A stretch of 64,000 bases of DNA from Rhodopila globiformis (lineage in GTDB: Bacteria; Pseudomonadota; Alphaproteobacteria; Acetobacterales; Acetobacteraceae), in assembly GCF_002937115.1 (NCBI RefSeq), contig NZ_NHRY01000232.1, positions 1 through 64,000 of the forward strand, in the 5' to 3' direction. Below, in pieces: positions 9,710 through 19,847 of the stretch. The notes beneath the pieces were generated by a model. It made no database searches and was not told the origin of the DNA. It saw only the letters and a list, made by a program, of their open reading frames with translations. The translations under genes were made by a program, and so were the position numbers. Numbering within the stretch: position 1 is the first letter of the stretch; each line of letters begins with the position of its first letter.

Positions 9710-11038
9710 ATGGACGTTGGTCAACGCGTGCGCCCGATGCGTCTGCGGCGCATGGGCCGGATGCCGCTGGTTTCGCCGAGGCTGTGGTGGCGCCGCCTGG
9801 TGTTCTGGGTTGGCGCCATCCTTGTCTCCTGTATCGCGGTGACGTTCGCACAGGCGGCGAACTGGGCGACGGAGGTATTCCTGCATGCCATTGCCGGCCG
9901 TGCCTGGCTGGCGTTCATCATCGCGCCCGCCGGGCTGGCGATCTCCTTCCTGCTGACCCAATACGTCTTCCCCGGCGCCCAGGGCAGCGGCATCCCGCAG
10001 ACCATCGCCGCGCTGCACATGCACGACCAGGCCATGGTCGGCCGCGTCCTGTCGCTGCGCATCGCCGTGGGCAAGATCCTGCTGACGCTGCTCGGGCTGG
10101 CGTCCGGCGCGTCGATCGGGCGCGAGGGGCCGACGGTGCAGGTTGGCGCCTCGATCATGCACGCGCTGGGCAACCTGCTGCGGCTGCCGCGGCCGGAGTT
10201 GCAGCGGGCGCTGGTGCTGGCCGGCGGCGCCGCCGGCATCGCCGGTGCCTTCAACACGCCGCTGGCGGGGATTGTGTTTGCGATCGAGGAGCTTAGCCAC
10301 TCCTTTGAAGCCAGGACGTCAGGTACGGTCTTCACCGCCGTGATCATCGCCGGCGCGACGACACTGGGGCTGGTCGGGAACTATACCTATTTCGGCCAGA
10401 CCTCGGCAGAAATCAGCAACGGGCCCGCCACGCTCGCGGTGATCCTGTGCAGCGTCGTCGGCGGGCTGGCGGGCGGGATCTTCAGCCAGTCGCTGCTGAT
10501 CGCGGCGAAGGGCCTGCCTGGCGTGGCCGGTCGGCTGATCATGCGCTATCCCGTTGTTTTCGCGGCTTTGTGTGGTCTATCGCTGGCGGTCATCGGCTGG
10601 CTGTCCGGCGGCCAGACCTACGGCACCGGCTATGACCAGGCGCGGGCGATGGTGGAGGAGCACTCGGTCCTGCCGCCGGTCTATGCGGCGCTGAAGCTGG
10701 CGGCGACGGTGGTGTCCTATGTCAGCGGCATCCCGGGTGGGATTTTCGCGCCGTCGCTGTCGATCGGGGCAGCGATGGGATCGGTGCTGGCGCCGCTGGT
10801 GCCGAACGCTCCGGTGGGCGCGATGATACTGCTGGGCATGACCGCCTACTTCTCCGGCGTGGTGCAGGCGCCGATCACCGCCACGGTCATCGTCATGGAG
10901 ATGACGGCGAACCAGAGCCTGACGATCCCGCTGATGGCGACGGCGTTCCTGTCGTTCGCGATGTCGCGGCTGATATGCCGGCGGCCGCTCTACGGTGCCC
11001 TGGCCCGGCGGTTCCTGGAGGTGCAGCGGCGGCATTAG
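9710..11038 (+). CDS. ClC-family chloride channel or H+/Cl- antiporter
   Basis: A 442-residue ClC protein with about ten to twelve hydrophobic helices. The three chloride-selectivity motifs are present: GSGIPQ, GREGPTVQ, and GIPGGIFAPSL. There are no C-terminal CBS domains. The ATG at 9710 follows AAGGAA, so it is preferred to a TTG at 9692. Members act as channels or as chloride/proton exchangers used in acid tolerance; the two cannot be separated with certainty here. It is 155 bp from the cupin and convergent with the PLP enzyme at 11493. Confidence 0.92.
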   Translation: MDVGQRVRPMRLRRMGRMPLVSPRLWWRRLVFWVGAILVSCIAVTFAQAANWATEVFLHAIAGRAWLAFIIAPAGLAISFLLTQYVFPGAQGSGIPQTIAALHMHDQAMVGRVLSLRIAVGKILLTLLGLASGASIGREGPTVQVGASIMHALGNLLRLPRPELQRALVLAGGAAGIAGAFNTPLAGIVFAIEELSHSFEARTSGTVFTAVIIAGATTLGLVGNYTYFGQTSAEISNGPATLAVILCSVVGGLAGGIFSQSLLIAAKGLPGVAGRLIMRYPVVFAALCGLSLAVIGWLSGGQTYGTGYDQARAMVEEHSVLPPVYAALKLAATVVSYVSGIPGGIFAPSLSIGAAMGSVLAPLVPNAPVGAMILLGMTAYFSGVVQAPITATVIVMEMTANQSLTIPLMATAFLSFAMSRLICRRPLYGALARRFLEVQRRH

Positions 11039-11492
11039 GTCCGAAGCGTGTCACCGGACGCGGCAGCGCAGAGGGCAGGCGGCGGTGCCGATGGGGACAG
11101 GGCCGGGGCGGATTTGCCCTCGCATGTTTCAACACGGAAAAAGCGCGGAGAACCACGGAGCGCCACGGAGGGCTTTCGCGGCGCGGCGGCTGTGGAGTAC
11201 GATTGGCCAGCGGCAGGATAATCAGGCGCTTCGCGCGAAGCGCCATATCTGCTTTTCTCCGTGGCCCTTCATGGTCCTCCGCGCTTTCTCCGTGTTGAAA
11301 ATAAGTCGGTGAAGCCGCACCGCCCGTAGACGTTACGCACCGCCGACAGCCTGGCTGAGCGCCCCGCGAAATAGAGACAGTGGAACACCGGCTCGCCAGG
11401 TTCGTCTCCGGGGCCGTCCCGTCCTGATGCGCACCAGCCTCGCCCCACCCGCGGCGGAAAGCACCGCGTGGCACGGACTTGCGTGGCTGAGG
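11039..11492. repeat. intergenic region with TTCAACACGGA-ended inverted repeat element
   Basis: Positions 11127-11300 form an element whose two ends are imperfect inverted repeats: TTTCAACACGGAAAAAGCGC on the left and the complement of a CGCTTTCTCCGTGTTGAAA stretch on the right. Related elements lie at 27622-27855, 55861-56097 and, more diverged, 31420-31589. No gene is supported in the rest of the spacer. Confidence 0.75.
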
Positions 11493-12776
11493 CTACAGCG
11501 TCGAAAGCGCCTGACGCAGGTCCGCGATCAGGTCGTCCGGGTGTTCCATGCCGATGCTGAACCGGATCAGGCCGTCCGTTACGCCGATATGCGCCCGTGT
11601 CTCCGGCGGAATGCCGGAGTGGGTCGTCGAGGCCGGGTGGCTCGCCAGCGATTCGGTGCCGCCGAGGCTGACCGCCAGCTTGAAGATCCGCAGCGCATTG
11701 AGCAGGCGGAACGCCGCGTCCTGGCCACCCCGGATCTCGATGCTGAAGGTCGACCCGCCGCCGCTGCACTGCCGGTCGAACACCGTCTTCTGCGGCGAGC
11801 CGTCCGGCAGCCAGAACAGGGTATGGACCCGCTCCACCAGCGGGTGCTCGCGCAGGAACTCGGCGACGATGGTCGCGCTCTGCGTCGCGCGGGCCATGCG
11901 GAGAGACAGGGTTTCGAGCGAGCGGCCCAGCATCCAGCAGGAATGCGGATCAAGCTGGCTGCCGATGGCGCCGCGCAGGGCGCGGACCGGCTGCAGCGCC
12001 CGCCGCGACCCGATGGCGGCGCCGGCGATCAGGTCGCTGTGGCCGCCGACGTACTTGGTCAGCGAATACACCGCTATGTCGATGCCCTGTGCCAGCGGCT
12101 TCTGGAACACCGGGCCGAGGAAGGTGTTGTCGCAGACGATCAGCGGCCGGAGGCCCTGGGACCTGGCAAGACGGTCCGCGACTGCGCCGATCAGCTGGAA
12201 ATCAACGAGCGTGTTCAGGGGATTGGACGGCGTTTCGATCATGATGACCGAAATCCGTCCGCGCGCGCTCGCCCGTGCTGCCGCGGCCGCCATGTCGGCT
12301 TCGTCGAGACCGTTGACGAACCCCTCGGACGCAATACCGAATGGAGTCAATGTCTTGCCGAGCAAGGTTTCCGTGCCGCCGTAAAGCGGCTGGCTGTGCA
12401 GAATGCAGTCGCCCGGCCTGGCATAGGCGAGAAGAGTCGTCGTGATCGCCGCCATGCCGGAGGCGAAGACGAGTGCGGTTTCACCGCCTTCATAGACGGC
12501 GAGGCGATCCTCGACGATCTCGCTGTTGGGATGGTTGAAGCGGGAGTAGATCAGTCCGGCGGACCCGTCGGCCGGCGCCGTCCTGCGCCCCGCCATGTAA
12601 TCGAAGAAGTCGCGCCCATCCTCGGCGGTGCGGAACACGAAGGTGGAGGTCAGGAAAACCGGGGGCTTGACCGCGCCTTCCGACAGTTGCGGATCATAGC
12701 CGTAGCCCAGCATCAATGTCTCCGGATGGAGCTTGTGATTGCCAAGCCGATCGGCATGGGTTCGACCGCTGGTCAT
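11493..12776 (-). CDS. PLP-dependent trans-sulfuration enzyme (cystathionine gamma-synthase / methionine gamma-lyase family)
   Basis: A 427-residue Cys/Met-metabolism PLP enzyme. The PLP lysine lies in [11 protein letters not shown]; substrate and cofactor residues are in [24 protein letters not shown], and IETPSNP with VCDNTFLGP. The C-terminal domain has [17 protein letters not shown], typical of the family. The first residues include [13 protein letters not shown]. Sequence alone does not separate cystathionine gamma-synthase, homocysteine-forming or lyase activity, though the long insert near [10 protein letters not shown] is typical of a subgroup annotated simply as gamma-synthase family protein. 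The start at 12776 is chosen at the conserved N-terminus; an upstream ATG at 12902 lies in repeat DNA. Confidence 0.9.
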   Translation of the reverse strand: MTSGRTHADRLGNHKLHPETLMLGYGYDPQLSEGAVKPPVFLTSTFVFRTAEDGRDFFDYMAGRRTAPADGSAGLIYSRFNHPNSEIVEDRLAVYEGGETALVFASGMAAITTTLLAYARPGDCILHSQPLYGGTETLLGKTLTPFGIASEGFVNGLDEADMAAAAARASARGRISVIMIETPSNPLNTLVDFQLIGAVADRLARSQGLRPLIVCDNTFLGPVFQKPLAQGIDIAVYSLTKYVGGHSDLIAGAAIGSRRALQPVRALRGAIGSQLDPHSCWMLGRSLETLSLRMARATQSATIVAEFLREHPLVERVHTLFWLPDGSPQKTVFDRQCSGGGSTFSIEIRGGQDAAFRLLNALRIFKLAVSLGGTESLASHPASTTHSGIPPETRAHIGVTDGLIRFSIGMEHPDDLIADLRQALSTL

Positions 12777-13072
12777 CCTCGTTGTCCGTTTGCTGCCTGG
12801 ATGGTGGCTATACAGCACCCGGGCGGCCTCCCGGTAGCGCAGACTGGATGCGTGGCGGCGGGCCAGGCGGGAGGGCGGGCCGGTCCGTTGCCCCTCCGTC
12901 ATAGCCTGGCCCGGCCATCCACGATTCGCGCTGCTGATCGCGGCGAAGTCGACGGCCAGACGAAGGCGGCCGAGATCGAGGCAATGGCCGAACGGCGTTT
13001 ATCACGCCACAATAAGGCTGCCGGCAAAGGCCCCGACGATCACGGGAGCTCCTGGCAAGGGGATATGTTCCG

Positions 13073-13531
13073 ATGAAAAAAGCCATTCTCTGGACGGTGC
13101 CTGCACTGAGCGCAGTGGCCCTCGGCGGTTGCGCCAACAATCCACTGCCATCCGCCAACTCCGTGCAGGCCCGGTTCGACCCGAGCGGCCGCACGGTGCA
13201 GCTCATGGTCAGCGAGCAGGACCCGACAACGCAGGCCGAACTGGTCGGTGCGAATGGCGCGCCGGTTCAGGCCGGCAGCGTGACCTTGGTCAGCGAGCCG
13301 CACAGCTATTACGATAACTCTGCCTGCACGTTTGGCTCCACTGGCGTGCAGGCCGCGCTCCCGCCGGGCGGCACGCCGACTTGTGTCAGCGATCAGAGCG
13401 ATCAGTATGTCGCGTCCGTCTCGATCCCGGCGCCGGCGGATTATACGCAACGCTGGACCGAGTATCGCGTCAGGCTGCAGGTCGGGGACCGCTGGATGGC
13501 AGTGGCCGCGCCGCCCCCTGCGCCGGGCTGA
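13073..13531 (+). CDS. hypothetical lipoprotein
   Basis: A 152-residue secreted protein. MKKAILWTVPALSAVALGGC ends in a lipobox (LGGC, lipidated Cys at 20), so it should be anchored to a membrane. The rest is a polar beta-rich domain with two further cysteines (SACTFG and PTCVSD) that could form a disulfide. It shows no family I recognise. The start is supported by the GATATGTTCCG leader and clear signal peptide. It is divergent from the PLP enzyme and stands alone. Confidence 0.75.
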   Translation: MKKAILWTVPALSAVALGGCANNPLPSANSVQARFDPSGRTVQLMVSEQDPTTQAELVGANGAPVQAGSVTLVSEPHSYYDNSACTFGSTGVQAALPPGGTPTCVSDQSDQYVASVSIPAPADYTQRWTEYRVRLQVGDRWMAVAAPPPAPG

Positions 13532-13648
13532 GGCGCGGGGGAGGAATGAACGCTTCGGGCAGAGGAAACGGCGCCGCCGCGCTTTCCTCCCTTCATCGCC
13601 CGCCCGCGGCACTCTAACGCACCGCGGCCCGGACCCGGCGCGAAATTC

Positions 13649-15442
13649 TCAGCCGCCCGCCTCCAGCTCATCGATGAACCCGGAAATCACATCCAGTCCC
13701 CGGTTCCAGAACGCCGGGTCGGAGGCATCCAGCCCGAACGGCGCCAGCAGGTCCTTGTGCCGCTTGGTCCCGCCGGCGCGCAGCATCTCCAGGTATTTCG
13801 CCTGGAAGCCCGGATGCCCCGACTGGAACACCGAGTACAGCGCGTTCACCAGGCAATCCCCGAATGCATACGCATACACGTAGAACGGCGAGTGGATGAA
13901 ATGCGGCACGTACGACCAGAACACCGAATACTCCGGCGTGAATTCGAATGCCGGCCCCAGGCTCTCGGTCTGCACCTTCAGCCACAGCGCGCCAATCCGC
14001 TCCGGCAGCAATTCGCCGCCGCGGCGTTCGTCATGCAGCAGGGTCTCGAACTGGTAGAACGCGATCTGGCGCACCACCGTGTTCAGCATGTCCTCGACCT
14101 TCGCCGCCAGCATGATGCGCCGCTGCGCCGGCGAGGCCGTATTCAGCAGCGCCTGGAAGGTCAGCATCTCGCCGAATACGCTCGCGGTTTCCGCCAGCGT
14201 CAGCGGCGTGTGCGACATCAGCGTGCCTTGCGGTCCTGCCAGCACCTGGTGCACGCCGTGTCCCAGCTCATGCGCCAGAGTCATCACGTCGCGGGTCTTG
14301 CCGTGGTAGTTCAGCAGCAGGTACGGGTGCACGCTGGGCACCGTCGCATGTGCGAACGCACCGCCGGACTTGCCCGGCCGCAGCTTCGCATCGATCCACG
14401 GCCGCTCGAAGAACCGCCGGCCGACAGCGGCCAGTTCCGGGCTGAACGCGGCGTAGGCGTCCAGCACCTGTTTCTCCGCCTCCGGCCACTCGATCAGCCG
14501 ATCGGCGTCGTTGGGAAGGGGGGCGTTGCGGTCCCAGTGCTGCAGCTTCGGCAGGCCCAGCCATTTCGCCTTCATTTGATAATAGCGATGCGACAGCCGC
14601 GGATACGAACCCCGCACTGCCGTCACCAGCGCATCGACAACCTCGTCCTCCACCATGTTGGAGCGGTTGCGGTAGCTCGTCGGCCGTTCGTACTTGCGCC
14701 AGGTGTCCTCGATCTCCTTGTCCTTCGCCAGGGTGTTGGTGATCAGCGAGAACAGCCGGATGTTGTCGCCGAACGCCTTGCCGATGGCCTTGCCGGCGGC
14801 CTCGCGCACGCCGCGGTCCTGGTCGGACAGCTTGTTCAGTGTGTCGCTGACCGTCAGCGTCTCGCCGGCCAGCTCGATCCGCATGGCCGCGACGGTCTCG
14901 TCAAACAGCCGGATCCAGGCCTGGCTCGCGGTCAGGTCGCGCTCGTGGTTCAACTTTTCCAGCTGGTCGTCCAGCTGGTGCGGCCGGAACACCCGCAGGT
15001 CGCGCAGCCAAGGCCGGTAGCGCGCCAGCGCCGCATCTTCCAGCTTCGCCTCCAGCACCGCATCGTCCAGGCGGTTCAGCTCCAGCGAGAAGAAGATCAG
15101 GTCGCTGGCGATGGCGGTGATCCGCTCGCTGACGGTCTGGTAGAACCTGCCGTGTTCCGGATTGGTGGAATCCTCGGCGAACAGAAGCTGCGCATAAGAC
15201 CCGACGCGCCCCAGGATTTCCTGGATCCGCTCATACTCGGCGATCACCGCCGCCAGCGCGGCGCCCGACAGGCTGGCCAGCGTGCCGGCATGCGCCTGTG
15301 CGAAGGATTTCGCCATCCGTTCGGCCCGCGCCAGGTCCTCGGTGACCAGCGGCGAGTCCGGGGACGGGTAGAGATCGGACAGGTCCCAGGCCGGCAGGGG
15401 GCTGGCCAAGGGGGTGGCAGGTGCTGCGGTCATATCATTCAT
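13649..15442 (-). CDS. pepF: oligoendopeptidase F, M3 family
   Basis: A 597-residue zinc metallopeptidase of family M3B that degrades small peptides in the cytoplasm. The zinc motif LAHELGHGVHQ is clear, followed by the distal glutamate region LTLAETASVFGEMLTF, and a C-terminal PEYSVFWSYVPHFIHSPFYVYAYAFG. The N-terminal helical lobe begins at WDLSDLYPSPDSP. The start is uncertain between ATGs at 15442, 15433 and 15472; 15442 has an AAGGA about 12 bp upstream. It is divergent from the acyl-CoA synthetase gene. Confidence 0.92.
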   Translation of the reverse strand: MNDMTAAPATPLASPLPAWDLSDLYPSPDSPLVTEDLARAERMAKSFAQAHAGTLASLSGAALAAVIAEYERIQEILGRVGSYAQLLFAEDSTNPEHGRFYQTVSERITAIASDLIFFSLELNRLDDAVLEAKLEDAALARYRPWLRDLRVFRPHQLDDQLEKLNHERDLTASQAWIRLFDETVAAMRIELAGETLTVSDTLNKLSDQDRGVREAAGKAIGKAFGDNIRLFSLITNTLAKDKEIEDTWRKYERPTSYRNRSNMVEDEVVDALVTAVRGSYPRLSHRYYQMKAKWLGLPKLQHWDRNAPLPNDADRLIEWPEAEKQVLDAYAAFSPELAAVGRRFFERPWIDAKLRPGKSGGAFAHATVPSVHPYLLLNYHGKTRDVMTLAHELGHGVHQVLAGPQGTLMSHTPLTLAETASVFGEMLTFQALLNTASPAQRRIMLAAKVEDMLNTVVRQIAFYQFETLLHDERRGGELLPERIGALWLKVQTESLGPAFEFTPEYSVFWSYVPHFIHSPFYVYAYAFGDCLVNALYSVFQSGHPGFQAKYLEMLRAGGTKRHKDLLAPFGLDASDPAFWNRGLDVISGFIDELEAGG

Positions 15443-15551
15443 CGCAAAAATCGTGTCCTTGGCCTGATGCATCAAACCGTCATGTAGGCTAGGAAACACT
15501 GTCGTCAAAGGGCGTGCCTGCCGGGGCCGCCCCGCACACCCTGGAGGCAGC

Positions 15552-17261
15552 GTGCGTACCTACCCGAACTGGCCGAATCTGGCGGCCATGATGTTCTCGA
15601 TGGCCAGGGCACGGTCATCGAAGCCGTTCCTGCGCTACTGGCGTTCAGGGGCGTGGCATTCCATTACCTGGGGCGAGTTCGGCCGCATGGCGGCCTCCTG
15701 CGCGCGGCACCTGCGCGCTGCCGGCGTCTCGGCCGGCGACCGGGTGCTGATCTGCATGGAGAACCGGCCGGAGTTCACCATCGCCGAGACCGCGCTGATG
15801 GCGATCCGTGCCATCCCCGTGCCGGCCTACACCACCAACACGGTGGACGACCAGGTCTATCTGCTGCGCGATTCCGGCGCCCGCGCCGCCATCGTCTCCT
15901 CGATTCCGCTGGCCAACCGGCTGGTGCAGGCGGCGGAAAAGGCCGGCGGGCTGGACCTGCTCGTGGTCGCCGACGGCGAGCCGGCCGCATCCGCCGGCGT
16001 CGCCCGGGTGATGGCATGGGCGGACCTGATGCAGGACCAGCAGTCGCCGGACGATATCGCGCAGGAGGCGGACCAGATTCCCCCCACCGCGCTGGCCTGC
16101 CTGATCTACACCTCCGGCACCGGCGGCACCCCGCGCGGCGCGATGCTGCCGCACCGCTGCATGCTGGCCAACTGCGCCGGCGCTTTCGAGGTGATCCGGC
16201 CGCTCAATCCCAGGAACGAGGTCTACCTGTCCTACCTGCCGATGGCGCACGCCTTCGAGCACACGGTCGGCCAGTACTTCCTGCCCAGCCTCGGCACCGA
16301 GGTGGTCTATTCCCGCGGCGTCGAGAACCTGGCGGCCGATTTGCTGGCTGCCCGGCCAACGCTGCTGACCGCGGTACCGCGCGTGCTGGAAGTGATCCGC
16401 GCCCGCGTCCTCGCCCAGGTGGGGCGCGAGAAGCCCTGGCGCCGGCGGCTGTTCCAGGACGCGCTGGCCATCGGCCTGAAGCGGATCGACGGCAAGCGCC
16501 TGACCCTGCGCGAGCACCTGCTCGAACCGCTGCTGGAGCGCACGGTGCGCGCCAAGGTGCGCGCCCGGTTCGGCGGCCGGCTCAAGATCGCCCTGTCCGG
16601 CGGCGCCCGGCTGGACCCGGAGGTCGGCCGCTTCTTCCTGGCGCTCGGCCTGCCGATCATGCAGGGGTATGGGCAGACCGAGGCGGGCCCGGTGATCAGC
16701 GTCAACAAGCTCGATGCCATCCGAATCGACACCGTCGGCGAGGTGCTGGCCGGCGTGGATCTGCGCCTGGCCGAGGACGGGGAAATCCTGGTACGCGGCG
16801 GCCTGGTCATGGACGGCTACTGGAACCGGCCGGAGGAGACCGCCCAGGCCATCAAGGACGGCTGGCTGCATACCGGCGACATCGGCGAACTCGACCGCGG
16901 CTACCTGCGTATTACCGATCGCAAGAAGGACATCATCGTCCTGTCGGGAGGTGAGAATGTCTCGCCGGCCAAGATCGAGAGCCTGCTGATGGCGGAAACC
17001 GAGATCGGCCAGGCGGTGATCTCCGGCGACGGGCGCAGCGGCCTGAGTGCCCTGGTGGTGCCCGCCGACGGCTTCGACGACGCCGCGGTCGCGCTCGCCG
17101 TCGATCGTGCCAACAAGCGGCTGTCGGCGACCGAGCGGGTCCGCAAGCACGCGGTGGTGTCTCCGTTCACCATTGAAAACGGCCTGCTGACGCCGTCGCA
17201 GAAGATCCGCCGGCTGCTGGTGATCCGGGCGAACGCTCATGTCCTGGCCAAACTGCATTGA
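15552..17261 (+). CDS. long-chain acyl-CoA synthetase (AMP-forming)
   Basis: A 569-residue ANL-superfamily enzyme resembling FadD15-type fatty acid-CoA ligases. The AMP-binding P-loop is YTSGTGGTPRGAMLPH, the A5 motif is GYGQTEAGPVIS, and the hinge and A8 region is GWLHTGDIGELD..GYLRITDRKKDIIVLSGGENVSP. It should activate fatty acids for degradation or lipid synthesis. Initiation is at a GTG (15552) just after a GGAGGCAGC ribosome binding site. It is followed 147 bp later by rpmF. Confidence 0.9.
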   Translation: MRTYPNWPNLAAMMFSMARARSSKPFLRYWRSGAWHSITWGEFGRMAASCARHLRAAGVSAGDRVLICMENRPEFTIAETALMAIRAIPVPAYTTNTVDDQVYLLRDSGARAAIVSSIPLANRLVQAAEKAGGLDLLVVADGEPAASAGVARVMAWADLMQDQQSPDDIAQEADQIPPTALACLIYTSGTGGTPRGAMLPHRCMLANCAGAFEVIRPLNPRNEVYLSYLPMAHAFEHTVGQYFLPSLGTEVVYSRGVENLAADLLAARPTLLTAVPRVLEVIRARVLAQVGREKPWRRRLFQDALAIGLKRIDGKRLTLREHLLEPLLERTVRAKVRARFGGRLKIALSGGARLDPEVGRFFLALGLPIMQGYGQTEAGPVISVNKLDAIRIDTVGEVLAGVDLRLAEDGEILVRGGLVMDGYWNRPEETAQAIKDGWLHTGDIGELDRGYLRITDRKKDIIVLSGGENVSPAKIESLLMAETEIGQAVISGDGRSGLSALVVPADGFDDAAVALAVDRANKRLSATERVRKHAVVSPFTIENGLLTPSQKIRRLLVIRANAHVLAKLH

Positions 17262-17408
17262 CGATGAACGAACTTAAGCGCATCAGCCATTGCGGGAGGG
17301 CGGTTGCTCTGCTAGACGGCGCCGCTCGCGTTTCGATCCAATCGTGGATACACGACATGCCCCGCCTGCCGCGCGGGGTTCATGCTGTTAGAGAAGGGGC
17401 ACAGGCCC

Positions 17409-17612
17409 ATGGCCGTTCCGAAGAGAAAAACCTCCCCGTCCCGCCGGGGCATGCGCCGCAGCCACCATGCGCTGCCGACCCAGGCGCATGCCGAGTGCCC
17501 GAACTGCGGCGAGCTGAAGCGGCCGCATCACGTGTGCAGCCATTGCGGCCACTACGACGGGCGCGAGGTCGTCGCGGCTGGCAACGGCCTGAAGAGCACG
17601 GTCCGGGTCTGA
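17409..17612 (+). CDS. rpmF: 50S ribosomal protein L32
   Basis: A 67-residue L32 of the large ribosomal subunit. [22 protein letters not shown] is the standard start, followed by a four-cysteine zinc ribbon, [18 protein letters not shown]. The ATG at 17409 is fixed by the conserved N-terminus. It begins the rpmF-plsX-fabH-ihfA-merR series, conserved in alphaproteobacteria, linking ribosome and lipid synthesis. Confidence 0.97.
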   Translation: MAVPKRKTSPSRRGMRRSHHALPTQAHAECPNCGELKRPHHVCSHCGHYDGREVVAAGNGLKSTVRV

Positions 17613-17643
17613 GGTCGGGCTCCGGCAAGCGTCAGACCAGCCG

Positions 17644-18804
17644 ATGACCGGCCCCTTCACACTCGCCGTGGATGCCATGGGTGGCGACAAGGCGCCCGAC
17701 ATGGTCATTCAAGGCCTGGAACACGCGGCGGAGCGTCATCCCGCCGCACGGTTCCTGCTCATTGGCGATGAGGCGGCGCTGAACCCGCTGCTGGCGCGTC
17801 ACAAGCGTGCCCGTGCCGCCTGCACCGTCCGGCATACTTCGGAGTACATCACCTCGGAGATGAAGCCGACCGCCGCGCTGCGGAGCCGGAAGTCGTCCAT
17901 GCGGATGGCGATCGACGCGGTGGCGACCGGCGAGGCCGCGGGGCTGGTCTCGGCCGGCAATACCGGCGCGCTGCTGGCGCTGTCGAAGATTGTCATCAAG
18001 ACCCTGCCGGGGATCGACCGTCCGGCCATGGCCGCCATCGCGCCCTCGGCGCGCGGCGACGTGGTGATGCTCGACCTCGGTGCGAACGTGCACTGCGATG
18101 TCCGCAATCTTGTGGAATTCGCCATCATGGGCGACGTGTTCGCCCGCACCGTGCTGGGCCTGACGGCGCCGACCATCGGCCTGCTGAACGTCGGGTCCGA
18201 GGAGCTGAAGGGCGACGACACGGTGCGCGACGCCGCCGAGATCCTGCGTGCGAGCCACATCGGCCCGCAGTTCCACGGCTTCGTCGAGGGCCACGACATC
18301 GCCGCCGGCACCACCGACGTGGTGGTGACCGACGGCTTCAGCGGCAACGTCGCGCTGAAGACGGGCGAGGGCGCGCTGAAACTGATCGGGGAGTTCCTCA
18401 AGCAGGTCTTCACCAGCGGCATTATCGCCAAGATCGCCTACCTTCTGGTCCGTCCGGGACTGGACCGGCTGCGCGAGTGGCTCGACCCGCGGCGCTACAA
18501 CGGCGCGGTCATGGTCGGCCTGAACGGCGTGGTGGTGAAGTCGCACGGCGGCACCGACGCGCTGGGCTTCGCGCACGCGGTGGACGTCGCCATGGACATG
18601 GTGGTGCACCGCTTCAACGACCGGATCCGTGAGGATCTGGTGCGTCTTGGACTGGATAAGCGCAGTCCCGCCCAGATGAACGGGCAGGACCGCAAAGTCA
18701 TTAGCTCAACAGCCGTTTTGGCGGGTGAGCCGGGCGAGGCCGCCGTTTCCGGCGGCGCGGCACGGCGGGGATCCAGCGACGGAACCCATCTCGCGACCGC
18801 CTGA
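17644..18804 (+). CDS. plsX: phosphate acyltransferase PlsX
   Basis: A 386-residue PlsX, which makes acyl-phosphate from acyl-ACP for glycerophospholipid synthesis. The N-terminus FTLAVDAMGGDKAPDMVIQG is diagnostic, and LVSAGNTGALLALSKIV, DLGANVHC and VVTDGFSGNVALKTGEG follow. The last 45 residues are a glycine/serine-rich tail beyond the usual domain. It starts 31 bp after rpmF and is 12 bp upstream of fabH. Confidence 0.96.
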   Translation: MTGPFTLAVDAMGGDKAPDMVIQGLEHAAERHPAARFLLIGDEAALNPLLARHKRARAACTVRHTSEYITSEMKPTAALRSRKSSMRMAIDAVATGEAAGLVSAGNTGALLALSKIVIKTLPGIDRPAMAAIAPSARGDVVMLDLGANVHCDVRNLVEFAIMGDVFARTVLGLTAPTIGLLNVGSEELKGDDTVRDAAEILRASHIGPQFHGFVEGHDIAAGTTDVVVTDGFSGNVALKTGEGALKLIGEFLKQVFTSGIIAKIAYLLVRPGLDRLREWLDPRRYNGAVMVGLNGVVVKSHGGTDALGFAHAVDVAMDMVVHRFNDRIREDLVRLGLDKRSPAQMNGQDRKVISSTAVLAGEPGEAAVSGGAARRGSSDGTHLATA

Positions 18805-18816
18805 CCAGGACCTATT

Positions 18817-19788
18817 ATGCCGATTCGTTCCATTCTTGCCGGCTGCGGAGGTTATCTCCCTGCCAGGATTGTCACCAACGACGAACTGGCCCGCACCGTT
18901 GACACCTCTGACGAATGGATCCGGGAACGGACCGGCATCCGCGAGCGGCATTTCGCCGCGCCGCACGAGACGGCGGCGTTCATGGGGACCGCCGCGGCCC
19001 GGGCGGCCCTGGCCGACGCCGGCGCCACGCCGGACGATGTCGATTGCATCATCCTGGCGACCACCACGCCGGACCAGGCATTTCCCGCCACCGCCCTGCG
19101 CGTGCAGGCGGCGTTGGGGGTGACGCGCGGCTTCGGCTTCGACCTGGCGGCCGCCTGCGCCGGCTTCATCTATGGCCTGTCAGTGGCCGACGGCATGATC
19201 CGCACCGGCCAGTGCAAAGGCGCCCTGGTCATCGGCAGCGAGGTCTACTCCCGCATCCTGAACTGGCAGGACCGCGGCACCTGCGTGCTGTTCGGCGACG
19301 GCGCCGGCGCGGTGTTCCTGCGCGGCAGCACCGACGCCGACGCGGAAACCCGCGGCGTGCTGTCCACCCACATCCACGCCCAGGGCACGCTGGGCGACAT
19401 CCTGTATGTCGATGGCGCCGTCGGCCAGCCCGACAAGCCCGGCCATCTGGTGATGAACGGCCGCGAGGTGTTCCGCCACGCCGTCACCCGCCTCGCCGAG
19501 GCGGTGGACGAAGCGCTGGCCGCCAACGGCATGACCCACCAGGACGTGGACTGGCTGGTGCCGCACCAGGCAAACAGCCGCATTATCACCGCGATGGGGC
19601 GCAAACTGCACCTGCCGCCCGAGCGTGTGGTGGTAACCGTCGATCGCCATGCCAACACATCCGCGGCCTCGGTGCCCCTGGCGCTGGCGGAGGCACGCGC
19701 GGATGGTCGCATCCGCAACGGCGACCTGGTGGTGCTGGAAGCGCTCGGCGGCGGGCTGACCTGGGGCTCGGCGCTCGTCCGGCTGTGA
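18817..19788 (+). CDS. fabH: 3-oxoacyl-ACP synthase III
   Basis: A 323-residue KAS III that condenses acetyl-CoA with malonyl-ACP to begin fatty acid synthesis. The catalytic triad is visible: Cys in AAACAGFIYGLS, His in WLVPHQANSRI and Asn in RHANTSAASVPLAL. The N-terminal TSDEWIRERTGIRERH and C-terminal LEALGGGLTWGSALVRL are typical. It is cotranscribed with plsX. Confidence 0.97.
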   Translation: MPIRSILAGCGGYLPARIVTNDELARTVDTSDEWIRERTGIRERHFAAPHETAAFMGTAAARAALADAGATPDDVDCIILATTTPDQAFPATALRVQAALGVTRGFGFDLAAACAGFIYGLSVADGMIRTGQCKGALVIGSEVYSRILNWQDRGTCVLFGDGAGAVFLRGSTDADAETRGVLSTHIHAQGTLGDILYVDGAVGQPDKPGHLVMNGREVFRHAVTRLAEAVDEALAANGMTHQDVDWLVPHQANSRIITAMGRKLHLPPERVVVTVDRHANTSAASVPLALAEARADGRIRNGDLVVLEALGGGLTWGSALVRL

Positions 19789-19798
19789 CGCCAGGCGC

Positions 19799-19837
19799 AG
19801 GATCGGCCGCAAATAGCTGATCCTCACCGATTTTTTT
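19799..19837 (+). terminator. possible intrinsic terminator after fabH
   Basis: A short stem AGGATC / GATCCT (19799-19804 with 19819-19824) is followed a few bases later by seven T residues (19831-19837). The stem is short and separated from the T-run by CACCGA, so efficiency is doubtful. Confidence 0.4.
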
Positions 19838-19847
19838 CATTGCAACC

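Noticed and set aside
13757-15487. Long plus-strand frame opposite pepF
   Set aside because: Composition is Arg/Gln/His-rich shadow translation, and the minus strand has HELGH and full M3 homology.
17300-17360. tRNA-like stretch with TTTCGATCCAAT
   Set aside because: No acceptor or anticodon stem could be formed around it.
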